DNA of 64,000 nt from NCBI RefSeq assembly GCF_001592935.1, contig NZ_LRDB01000051.1:177851-241850 (forward strand), read 5' to 3'. Position numbers and translations under genes: made by a program. The notes beneath the pieces are model-generated. The model was not told the DNA's origin. It was given only the letters and a program-made list of their open reading frames with translations, and made no database searches. Each line of letters begins with the position of its first letter. Position 1 is the stretch's first letter. Below, piece after piece: positions 17,523 to 24,863 of this stretch. The stretch is from Roseivirga echinicomitans (lineage in GTDB: Bacteria; Bacteroidota; Bacteroidia; Cytophagales; Cyclobacteriaceae).

Positions 17523-20500
17523 ATGAAAAATAAGAATACCATAGTCCTTCTGACAGTGATCATTACGGCTCTGTGTCTTTATTACCTTGGGATTACCTTT
17601 TTCTCAAGAGGAATTCAGCAAGACGCAGTTGATTATGCTAAAAATGAAGCTGGTGTAATAGACCAGCAAAAGAAACAATCGTACCTAGACTCAATTTGGA
17701 GAGAGCCTGTACTCAATATTTTAGGTGCTGAGTTTACTTACCAAGAAATCAAAGAATATGAATTGAACCTTGGTCTCGATTTACAAGGTGGAATGCATGT
17801 TACCTTGGAAGTTTCCCCTATAGCTATTATAGAGGGGCTTGCTGGAAATAGCAAAGACCCACAGTTTAGAGCAGCATTAGCACAGGCAGATGAAGCGCAC
17901 AAAACGAACACCCAAGCGCCATACTCGAGCTTATTTGAAACAGCTTATGCTGACGTCACCTCTGGTGGGCAGTTGAGCAAAGTGTTTGCAAATGCAGCCA
18001 ACAAAGGCAGAATTGAGTTTGGCTCAACCAATGCTGATGTAATGAAGGTGGTTAACGAGGAGATCGATAACGCTATTGATCGTGCCTTCCAAATTCTTAG
18101 AACTAGGATTGATAGGTTTGGTACATCACAGCCAAACATTCAGAGACTTCAAGGAACAGGTAGAATCCAAATTGAATTACCAGGGGTAGATAACCCACAG
18201 AGGGTAAGAAAACTATTACAAGGTGTAGCCAAGTTAGAGTTCTGGGAGGTTTATGGAATAAGTGAAGTTTCTCCTACGCTTTCTGCTATTAATGATGCAC
18301 TGTTGAAAATTGAAGCAGCAGACAAAACAGTAAAGCCTACAACCGACTTGGCTTCTGAATTGAAAGCTGAAAGTGCTGATGGACAAGAAAATTCTCTTGA
18401 AGATGAATTGTCTGGTGATACTACAAACACTGTTGAAGAAGATTTGGCTACTCCAGGTCAATCAAAGTTCTTCGCCTTAATGAAACAAGGTACTTCAGAG
18501 GGCTTTTTCTACGCTCTAGAAGATACTGCGAAGATTAACAAGGTGCTTAAGAATCCAAGTATTACAAAACTCTTCCCAAGTACTTTAAAATTCTTATGGG
18601 GTGTAAAGCCTGCTGAGGGAACTGAATTGCTAGAGCTTTACGCCATTAAAATGGGTAGAGGTGGAGAATCTCCTTTAACGGGTGAGGTAATCATAGATGC
18701 TCGTCAATCTTTGGATGAAATGATGAGACCAGCTGTAAGTATGCAAATGAACGCGTTGGGAGCAAAAAAATGGAGAAACATTACTGGGGCGAACATTCAA
18801 AGAAGAATTGCAATTGCCCTTGATAACTATGTTTATACTGCTCCAAATGTTATTCAGGAGATTGGAGCAGGTAGCTCATCAATCAGTGGAAACTTTACAA
18901 TAGAGGAAGCAGAAGATCTTGCAAACATTCTAAAAGCCGGCTCACTTCCGGCACCAACAAAAATTGTAGAAGAAGCTGTGATTGGCCCAACTTTGGGTAA
19001 AGAAGCACAAAGACAAGGGGTGACTTCAATTTTGGCCGGTTTGGCCATTGTGGTTATTTTCATGATTTTCTATTATGCTAAAGGAGGAATTGTAGCGAAC
19101 GTAGCTTTGCTTTTCAACATCTTCTTTATTCTTGGGATCTTGGCCAATTTAGGTGCCGCGCTGACCTTGCCTGGTATTGCAGGTATCGTGTTAACCATTG
19201 GTATGTCCATTGATGCCAACGTACTTATTTTCGAAAGAATCAGGGAGGAAATGCGAAACGGTATCCCGCTTTTGCAATCGATAGCCTCGGGTTATCAAAA
19301 AGCTTACAGTTCTATTATTGATGCGAACGTAACCACTTTCCTTACAGGTGTTATCCTTTACGTTTTGGGTCAAGGTCCATTAAAAGGATTTGCAGTAACC
19401 TTAATGATTGGTATTATATGCTCATTCTTTTCAGCGGTATTCATTACTAGGGTAATTATTACCTACATGACTAAGAAAGGAAATGATAGTAAACTAACGT
19501 TCGATACTCCTTTGTCAAAAGGCTGGTTGAACAATGTTCATTTTGACTTCTTAGGTAAAAGGAGATTGGCTTACCTTATGTCAACGATTGTGATTTCAAT
19601 TGGTATCATATTGATGGCAACCAACGGATTGAGACTAGGTGTAGACTTTAAAGGTGGTCGTTCTTATGTAGTGAATTTTGATGAAGCGATGACCGCTTCT
19701 GATATCAAAACGTCACTTTCTGGAATGGAGACCTTCGCTAATTCAGGTATCGAAGTGAAAACTTACAATACTGCGAATATGCTTAAGATTACCACGTCTT
19801 ATTTGATCGAGGATGAATCGGTAGAAGCAGATGCTGCTGTTAAAGGCGCGTTGACTGATGCATTGAGTCAGATTACTAATAAGACATTTGTAGATGGAAC
19901 TGTTGATAATGTAGAGGCTGGTCAATTTATAATTGGCGGGTCATCTAAAGTATCTCCAACTATAGCTGATGATATTAAAAACTCATCACTTGAATCGTTT
20001 GGTTTGGCTATTCTAGCCATCTTCTTCTATATCCTTATTAGGTTCCGAAGATGGCAATTCTCACTGGGTGCAATTATCGCCTTGGTGCATGATTCATTAA
20101 TTGTATTGTCTGCATTTGCTATCGCTGGCTTGTTTGGAATTAACTTCGAGGTAGATCAGGTATTTATTGGAGCCTTGCTTACAATCATGGGTTATTCTAT
20201 AAACGATACCGTGGTAGTGTTTGATAGGATTCGTGAGAACTTGCAGCTTAAAGGATCGAAAGACTTAGTGGGTACATTCAATGAGTCAATTAATAGCACC
20301 ATTAGCCGTACTTTGATTACTTCAATGACTACTTTGATTGTAGTTGTTGTCCTATTCATCTTTGGTGGAGAGGTACTAAGAGGCTTCTCTTTCGCTTTCA
20401 TGGTAGGTATTATTGTAGGTACTTATTCTTCAATCTTTATCGCATCACCAATTGTGGTTGATTTGTCTAAGAAAACATTAGGGAAAGCAGCAGATAAGGA

Positions 20501-20558
20501 GCAGGAATCTGCTAGAGCTAAGCTAAGCGCTAAAGCGGCAGCTACTGCCAATCAATAG
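17523..20558 (+). CDS. secDF: fused protein translocase subunit SecDF
   Basis: A 1011-aa fusion of SecD and SecF, the proton-driven accessory subunits that help pull preproteins through SecYEG. The SecD half has the N-terminal TM, the DLQGGMHVTLEV motif at residues 86-97, the P1-domain helper RIDRFGTSQPNIQR near 198 and the TM4 signature GMSIDANVLIFERIREE near 565. SecF begins around residue 665 with HFDFLGKRR, then LGVDFKGGRSYVVNF and the TM signature GYSINDTVVVFDRIREN near 895. An acidic low-complexity insert (residues about 265-315, rich in D, E, T and S) interrupts the SecD periplasmic domain. Fused SecDF is usual in Bacteroidota. A terminator follows. Confidence 0.97.
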   Translation: MKNKNTIVLLTVIITALCLYYLGITFFSRGIQQDAVDYAKNEAGVIDQQKKQSYLDSIWREPVLNILGAEFTYQEIKEYELNLGLDLQGGMHVTLEVSPIAIIEGLAGNSKDPQFRAALAQADEAHKTNTQAPYSSLFETAYADVTSGGQLSKVFANAANKGRIEFGSTNADVMKVVNEEIDNAIDRAFQILRTRIDRFGTSQPNIQRLQGTGRIQIELPGVDNPQRVRKLLQGVAKLEFWEVYGISEVSPTLSAINDALLKIEAADKTVKPTTDLASELKAESADGQENSLEDELSGDTTNTVEEDLATPGQSKFFALMKQGTSEGFFYALEDTAKINKVLKNPSITKLFPSTLKFLWGVKPAEGTELLELYAIKMGRGGESPLTGEVIIDARQSLDEMMRPAVSMQMNALGAKKWRNITGANIQRRIAIALDNYVYTAPNVIQEIGAGSSSISGNFTIEEAEDLANILKAGSLPAPTKIVEEAVIGPTLGKEAQRQGVTSILAGLAIVVIFMIFYYAKGGIVANVALLFNIFFILGILANLGAALTLPGIAGIVLTIGMSIDANVLIFERIREEMRNGIPLLQSIASGYQKAYSSIIDANVTTFLTGVILYVLGQGPLKGFAVTLMIGIICSFFSAVFITRVIITYMTKKGNDSKLTFDTPLSKGWLNNVHFDFLGKRRLAYLMSTIVISIGIILMATNGLRLGVDFKGGRSYVVNFDEAMTASDIKTSLSGMETFANSGIEVKTYNTANMLKITTSYLIEDESVEADAAVKGALTDALSQITNKTFVDGTVDNVEAGQFIIGGSSKVSPTIADDIKNSSLESFGLAILAIFFYILIRFRRWQFSLGAIIALVHDSLIVLSAFAIAGLFGINFEVDQVFIGALLTIMGYSINDTVVVFDRIRENLQLKGSKDLVGTFNESINSTISRTLITSMTTLIVVVVLFIFGGEVLRGFSFAFMVGIIVGTYSSIFIASPIVVDLSKKTLGKAADKEQESARAKLSAKAAATANQ

Positions 20559-20585
20559 AAAGGATTGGTTTAAATCATAAAACTT

Positions 20586-20614
20586 AAAGGAGTCTCATTG
20601 AGACTCCTTTTTTT
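20586..20614 (+). terminator. rho-independent terminator after secDF
   Basis: Stem AAAGGAGTCTCA/TGAGACTCCTTT followed by a T-run, 28 bp after the secDF stop. Confidence 0.92.
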
Positions 20615-20637
20615 GTGCTTACACTAAAATTCTTCAT

Positions 20638-20645
20638 TAGCTTTG
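20638..20645 (+). promoter_or_regulatory. TAGCTTTG -7-like element before the small membrane gene
   Basis: Matches TAnnTTTG, four bases from the ATG at 20650. A TTTG lies 22 bp upstream, partly in the secDF terminator T-run, and could serve as -33. Suggests a very short or absent leader. Confidence 0.45.
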
Positions 20646-20649
20646 TAAC

Positions 20650-20901
20650 ATGAAGGCTAAGGTAGAAAAGCGAATACTGGTAGTTCTAGTAATCATCATC
20701 AGTATTTGTTTACTGCTACTGTATGTGGTGGGGGTTGATAACTTCTCCGATCCAGTAATGGCAAAATATTGGTTAGAGTTTGTTCTGTATCCGTCTTGTT
20801 TGGCTGTGTTAATCCTTATTTGGCGGCTCACCTTAGATAAGAAGATCGAAGGGAAAGACCAGCGTGAAGAAAATTTCAAAAACTTAAAGCGCGACAATTG
20901 A
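20650..20901 (+). CDS. small two-pass membrane protein, hypothetical
   Basis: An 83-aa protein with two predicted membrane helices (ILVVLVIIISICLLLLYVV at about 9-27 and FVLYPSCLAVLILIWRLTL at about 44-62) and a charged C-terminus (KKIEGKDQREENFKNLKRD). Not recognised. Its stop TGA overlaps the TTG start of the DUF2721 gene (TTGA), so the two are co-translated and probably function together in the membrane. Confidence 0.65.
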   Translation: MKAKVEKRILVVLVIIISICLLLLYVVGVDNFSDPVMAKYWLEFVLYPSCLAVLILIWRLTLDKKIEGKDQREENFKNLKRDN

Positions 20902-21311
20902 ACATTGATATCTCAACTCCTGCATTACTTTTTCCAGCCATTACGCTCTTGCTGTTGGCTTTTACTAATCGCTTTGTGGCTTTGGCTACCCTTGCACGTG
21001 GTTTAAGGCAACGGTATTTAGATCATAACGATCCGCCCGCTACAATACTTGGTCAAATCAAAAATTTGAAAGTGCGCCTTTTGTTAATTCGGAACATGCA
21101 GGCGCTGGGAATTGCAAGCTTCTTCTGTTGTGTTTTGAGTATGGTGCTTATGTACTTGCGCGAGCAACAAACTGCCGATCTCATTTTTGGAGCGAGCCTT
21201 TTTCTTCTACTTGCTTCACTCATACTTTCCTTTATCGAAACCCAAATATCCACCAAGGCGCTCAACCTCGAACTGAGCGATTTAGAGCGAAAATCTAGCA
21301 GAAAGATCTGA
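20898..21311 (+). CDS. DUF2721-family membrane protein
   Basis: A 137-aa protein with the DUF2721 pattern: an N-terminal helix STPALLFPAITLLLLAFTNR, a basic link LARGLRQRYLD, the motif IKNLKVRLLLIRNMQALG around residue 55, and two further TM helices. The TTG start overlaps the upstream stop by four bases, and an ATG alternative is not available near the N-terminus. Family function is unknown; the conserved arginines face the cytoplasm by the positive-inside rule. Confidence 0.82.
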   Translation: MNIDISTPALLFPAITLLLLAFTNRFVALATLARGLRQRYLDHNDPPATILGQIKNLKVRLLLIRNMQALGIASFFCCVLSMVLMYLREQQTADLIFGASLFLLLASLILSFIETQISTKALNLELSDLERKSSRKI

Positions 21312-21459
21312 AATAGCCTCTTTTGACGATTTTTTCATTCATTGGTTATTCTTCGTTTAATCGCTTGATAATATGACTGCTGTCTTTTCATGGCAGATGT
21401 GATTTCTATTTACTTTTTGATTAAAATTTTCAGCTATTCCCTCTGGAGTCAATTTTTTT

Positions 21460-21499
21460 TTTAATCAAAATACTTGTCTAGACAAGTATTTTGATTAAA
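21460..21499. promoter_or_regulatory. perfect 40-bp palindrome, probable MarR-family operator
   Basis: The two 20-base arms are exact reverse complements with the centre TACTTGTCTAGACAAGTA, ending 24 bp before the MarR start codon. The outer arm TTTTGATTAAA recurs once at 21415-21425. MarR-family dimers bind such palindromes and commonly repress their own gene, so this is probably the autoregulatory operator. No T-run follows, which argues against a terminator. Confidence 0.75.
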
Positions 21500-21523
21500 T
21501 TCAACTAGATTTACCATCTACTT

Positions 21524-21979
21524 ATGGATTTCGGTAAGACTCTCTTTCACTTAAATAGCAATCTTGGCTATAATCTTTACCGCACCTACCTGCTCTTTCA
21601 TAGAGAGTTAATTAGGGCGCTAAAGGGGTATTCAGTTACCCCAGAGCAATGGCAGGTATTGATTATGCTTTGGAATCACGGAAGCGTAACTCCAACTGAA
21701 ATCAGTAGGGTTACACTTCAGGATTTGCCTTCAATTTCTCGCATGCTTGTGCGTATGGAGCGTAATGGCTGGGTTGAAAAGGAAGGCAATGAAGCAGACG
21801 GAAGGTCTTTTCGGGTAAAACTTACGCAACGTGGTGTGGAGAGTAAGTCCGAGATGATGATGTCAATGGAGGTACACTTTGCCAAATTTCTAAAGAGTGT
21901 CCCCGCACAAACGAATTACAGCATAAAACAGGAGCTTGTAAAGCTGCGCACAATGCTAGGAGATTACACACCCAAATAA
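21524..21979 (+). CDS. MarR-family transcriptional regulator
   Basis: A 151-aa winged-helix regulator. N-terminal dimerisation helix FHLNSNLGYNLYRTYLLFHREL, then VTPEQWQVLIMLWNHGSVTPTEI, the recognition helix region PSISRMLVRMERNGWVEKEG near residue 75 and wing ADGRSFRVKLTQRG. Such proteins usually repress nearby efflux, stress or catabolic genes and release DNA on binding a phenolic ligand or on oxidation. There are no cysteines, so a thiol switch is unlikely. The target gene is not obvious; the palindrome just upstream suggests autoregulation. Confidence 0.92.
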   Translation: MDFGKTLFHLNSNLGYNLYRTYLLFHRELIRALKGYSVTPEQWQVLIMLWNHGSVTPTEISRVTLQDLPSISRMLVRMERNGWVEKEGNEADGRSFRVKLTQRGVESKSEMMMSMEVHFAKFLKSVPAQTNYSIKQELVKLRTMLGDYTPK

Positions 21980-22048
21980 TGGCAGACGGTCAGGTCATTT
22001 TGAAGCTGGTTTAGCTTCAAATCTCTAATGTTTAGTTTAACGGAGAAA

Positions 22049-22077
22049 CCGGTTAGGAACCTTAGGTTCCTAACCGG
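22049..22077. repeat. 13-bp stem hairpin repeat in spacer
   Basis: CCGGTTAGGAACC and GGTTCCTAACCGG form a perfect 13-bp stem with a TTA loop, downstream of the MarR gene. There is no T-run after it. It resembles the short dispersed palindromes found between genes in many Bacteroidota. Confidence 0.65.
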
Positions 22078-22149
22078 GAGATGACTCAAATAAAATTATT
22101 TGCACTTCCTCCCTTTTCCCCCTAGATTCCGATTCTAAAAAATACTCCC

Positions 22150-23163
22150 TTGATAGATTTACGAAGTGATACCCTAACCAAGCCTACTCCTGAAATGCAT
22201 GCGGCCATGATGGCAGCCGAAGTAGGCGATGATATGTTTGGTGAAGACCCGACAGTAGCTGCGCTCGAGAAAAAGGCAGCTGATATGTTTGGGATGGAAG
22301 CGGCACTCTATTGTGCTTCTGGCACCATGACCAATCAAATTGGAATTCGTTTACATACCACTTTGCAGGACGAGGTGATCTGCCATAAATATTCGCATAT
22401 CTACCTTTATGAAAGTGGTGGGATTATGTCAAATTCGGGGGTTTCTGTTCGCTTACTTGAAGGCGACCAAGGTAGAATTACAGCGAAAGATGTAATAGCT
22501 GCAATTCAGCCAGACGATATTCATTCACCAGTTTCAAGAATGGTTTCACTTGAGAACACCATGAATAAGGGCGGGGGCAGTTGTTATGACTTTGATGAAA
22601 TTTTGGCCATTAAAAAAGTCTGTACTGATAACGGACTGGCTTTTCATTTGGATGGCGCCAGACTGTTCAATGCCTTGGTAGCTAAGAACCAGAAAGCAGA
22701 AGATTACGGTAAAGCTTTCGATACCATTTCTATTTGTCTTTCTAAAGGTTTAGGCGCTCCGGTAGGTTCTTTGTTATTAGGATCCGCTGATAAAATTAGG
22801 CGTGCAAAGCGCGTTCGTAAAGTAATGGGTGGTGCCTGGAGACAGGCGGGATACATTGCTGCTGCTGGTTTGTATGCTTTAGAAAATCATATTGAGCGCT
22901 TGGCGGAAGACCATAAAAATGCCCAAATCATAGCCGATACTTTGCAAAGCTTAGATTATGTAGAAGAGATTTATCCTTGTGAAACGAACATTCTGATTTT
23001 TAGAATAAGCGACCGATATACCAACGAATCCTTTTTAGCCAAACTTAAGGAGCATGGTGTTTTGGCTTTTGGCTTTGGCCCTCAGCTGATCCGTTTTGTA
23101 ACGCATTATGATTTCACTCAAGATCATTTGACGGATCTTCTACAAATACTGAAAAAGCTTTAA
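22150..23163 (+). CDS. ltaE: low-specificity L-threonine aldolase
   Basis: A 337-aa PLP enzyme of fold type I cleaving threonine or allo-threonine to glycine and acetaldehyde. The N-terminus IDLRSDTLTKPTPEM and GDDMFGEDPTVAALE are diagnostic of threonine aldolases. The substrate loop FHLDGARLFNA is near residue 170 and the PLP lysine lies in SICLSKGLGAPVGSLL near 199. The start is TTG at 22150; the motif begins immediately after it, so no alternative start fits. Length is normal. Confidence 0.95.
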   Translation: MIDLRSDTLTKPTPEMHAAMMAAEVGDDMFGEDPTVAALEKKAADMFGMEAALYCASGTMTNQIGIRLHTTLQDEVICHKYSHIYLYESGGIMSNSGVSVRLLEGDQGRITAKDVIAAIQPDDIHSPVSRMVSLENTMNKGGGSCYDFDEILAIKKVCTDNGLAFHLDGARLFNALVAKNQKAEDYGKAFDTISICLSKGLGAPVGSLLLGSADKIRRAKRVRKVMGGAWRQAGYIAAAGLYALENHIERLAEDHKNAQIIADTLQSLDYVEEIYPCETNILIFRISDRYTNESFLAKLKEHGVLAFGFGPQLIRFVTHYDFTQDHLTDLLQILKKL

Positions 23164-23192
23164 AGCTTGATGTTGAAATGGGTACACAATCC

Positions 23193-23720
23193 TTAAACTC
23201 CCTTTAAGTAGATTTTGATTAGGTTACGGTGGTGATCCGCATGGTGAATGGTGAAGTACATCATTTCTCGGATGGTAATTTTACCCAGTAGTGGATGAGG
23301 AAAAATGAACTCATCCAGCTGTGCTTCGGTCCATTTATCGAGTTTTTGATTTATGGATTCGATGTTGTTTTGAAGCTGGTTAATGAGTTTTTTCTTCTGG
23401 TTAAAATCAATTTTTTGAGGAGTAAAAGCTGCACTGGCTACTCCACCCAAACCAAGTTTTTCTTTATAGCGTCCCACCAGTTGGTCAAAGGTTTTTGAAG
23501 GGCGATTGGCTTTGCCGAATCTGAACTTGATCAAAAATTTAGGTAAGCCCATTCCTTTATGTAATGGAGAAGTACTTTTAATCAGGTGCTCCATTTGCTG
23601 TCCAGCCGACCATTTCCCTTCTGGTGCATACTCAAATTCATCTTTGGTGAGTGAGTCGCAGCTGTTTACAAAGTTTAAATAGGAAGAAGTAAGTGCCTCT
23701 TTGATTTGATCTTTTTTCAT
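23193..23720 (-). CDS. DinB-family protein (DinB_2-like four-helix bundle)
   Basis: About 175 aa starting at MKKDQIKEALTSSY (23720); the longer frame upstream adds 16 unlikely residues. Features: WSAGQQMEHLIKSTSPLHK near residue 38, and a C-terminal REMMYFTIHHADHHRNLIKIYL. The His residues in these two helices form the usual three-His metal site of DinB/YfiT-like proteins. DinB family members are putative metal-dependent thiol or bacillithiol transferases or damage-inducible proteins; the substrate is unknown. Convergent with ltaE. Confidence 0.88.
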   Translation of the reverse strand: MKKDQIKEALTSSYLNFVNSCDSLTKDEFEYAPEGKWSAGQQMEHLIKSTSPLHKGMGLPKFLIKFRFGKANRPSKTFDQLVGRYKEKLGLGGVASAAFTPQKIDFNQKKKLINQLQNNIESINQKLDKWTEAQLDEFIFPHPLLGKITIREMMYFTIHHADHHRNLIKIYLKGV

Positions 23721-23982
23721 TGTTTTTGTCCTTAAATTGAAGGTAGGACTTCTTTCTGTGAAGGACAAAAAGAAAACCGAGCTATCCTTCTGATGGCTTG
23801 GTTTTCAACTAAAAAAACACTCTGTTATATACTACTTTAACTTATGGAGTGACGGCTAAGAGTGGATCTCTCCTAATGAAAATAATAGTAAGATTTTTAT
23901 AATCTAGAGGTGAAGGGTCACCTAAACTGCTTTTGTGTGCTTTTTATAAGCCTTCAACTTTTCATTTCTTTATCTTTACGCG

Positions 23983-24855
23983 ATGTTTTTGATCAGGCTT
24001 ATATCATTACTTCCGTTTTGGTTTCTGTACGCACTCGGGAAGGTGATTTCTTTTTTACTCTACTATACTGTGGGCTACCGCAGGTCTGTAATTCGTGAAA
24101 ATTTAAGCAAAACGTTCCCAGACTTATCGGATAGGGAACGATTCAAAGTTGAAAAGGCATTTTATATTCAATTCACTCAGGTTTTTATTGAGTCGATTAA
24201 GGGGTATCGTTTTAAAAAGAAGGATTGGGAAAAGCGTGTGCCGCTAGTGAATGCTCAGGCAATGCTTGAGTATTTAGATCAAGGCCAACCAGTTATTTTA
24301 CTTTCAGGCCATACGGCCAATTGGGAGTGGCCAGCTTTTTCAATAGGTCAGCAAATTGGCTATCCAATGGAGTTTCTCTATAAGCCCGTGAAAAACCCCA
24401 GGTTTGATCAGTTAATGATCAACTTAAGAACCAGGCATGGTGGGCGTGCACTTCCGAAAGACTCTGCCTTAAGGCAAATTATAAAACGCAAGAATGAACC
24501 GAGAATCGTTGGCATTTTAGCGGATCAGTTGCCTTCCATTGGTGCAGACAAATACTGGATTGATTTTTTAAATCAATCAACCGCCTTTTATACTGGTCCT
24601 CAAAAGATTGCTCAGATAGTGAACTATCCAGTCTTCTACTCACATACTGAACGTACCTTGGAAGGCCATTATCGAGTAGAGTTCAAGCCCGTTAAGTTTC
24701 CTCCTTACCAAAAGGATGGTCATGATATAGTGCAAAGGTTTGCAGTATTGTTAGAGCAAACTATTCGTGAGCACCCTTCCGATTATTTATGGTCACACAA
24801 ACGCTGGAAGTATGATCAAAAGAAAGAACAAGAGGTGCTTCAGGCGAACAAATAA
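23983..24855 (+). CDS. LpxL/HtrB-like lipid A acyltransferase
   Basis: A 290-aa membrane-anchored acyltransferase of the LpxL/LpxM/HtrB family, which adds secondary acyl chains to lipid A on the cytoplasmic face. N-terminal TM (LISLLPFWFLYALGKVISFLLYY), YRRSVIRENLSKTFPDLSD as in the family, the catalytic block LLSGHTANWEW with His at about 110, then ILADQLPS near 186 and C-terminal SDYLWSHKRWK. All hallmark residues are present. Which lipid A precursor it acylates cannot be told from sequence. Confidence 0.92.
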   Translation: MFLIRLISLLPFWFLYALGKVISFLLYYTVGYRRSVIRENLSKTFPDLSDRERFKVEKAFYIQFTQVFIESIKGYRFKKKDWEKRVPLVNAQAMLEYLDQGQPVILLSGHTANWEWPAFSIGQQIGYPMEFLYKPVKNPRFDQLMINLRTRHGGRALPKDSALRQIIKRKNEPRIVGILADQLPSIGADKYWIDFLNQSTAFYTGPQKIAQIVNYPVFYSHTERTLEGHYRVEFKPVKFPPYQKDGHDIVQRFAVLLEQTIREHPSDYLWSHKRWKYDQKKEQEVLQANK

Positions 24856-24863
24856 ACATTTCA

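Noticed and set aside
21460..21499. The 40-bp palindrome as a terminator
   Set aside because: It is not followed by a T-run on either strand in the direction of transcription and lies in the marR promoter position.
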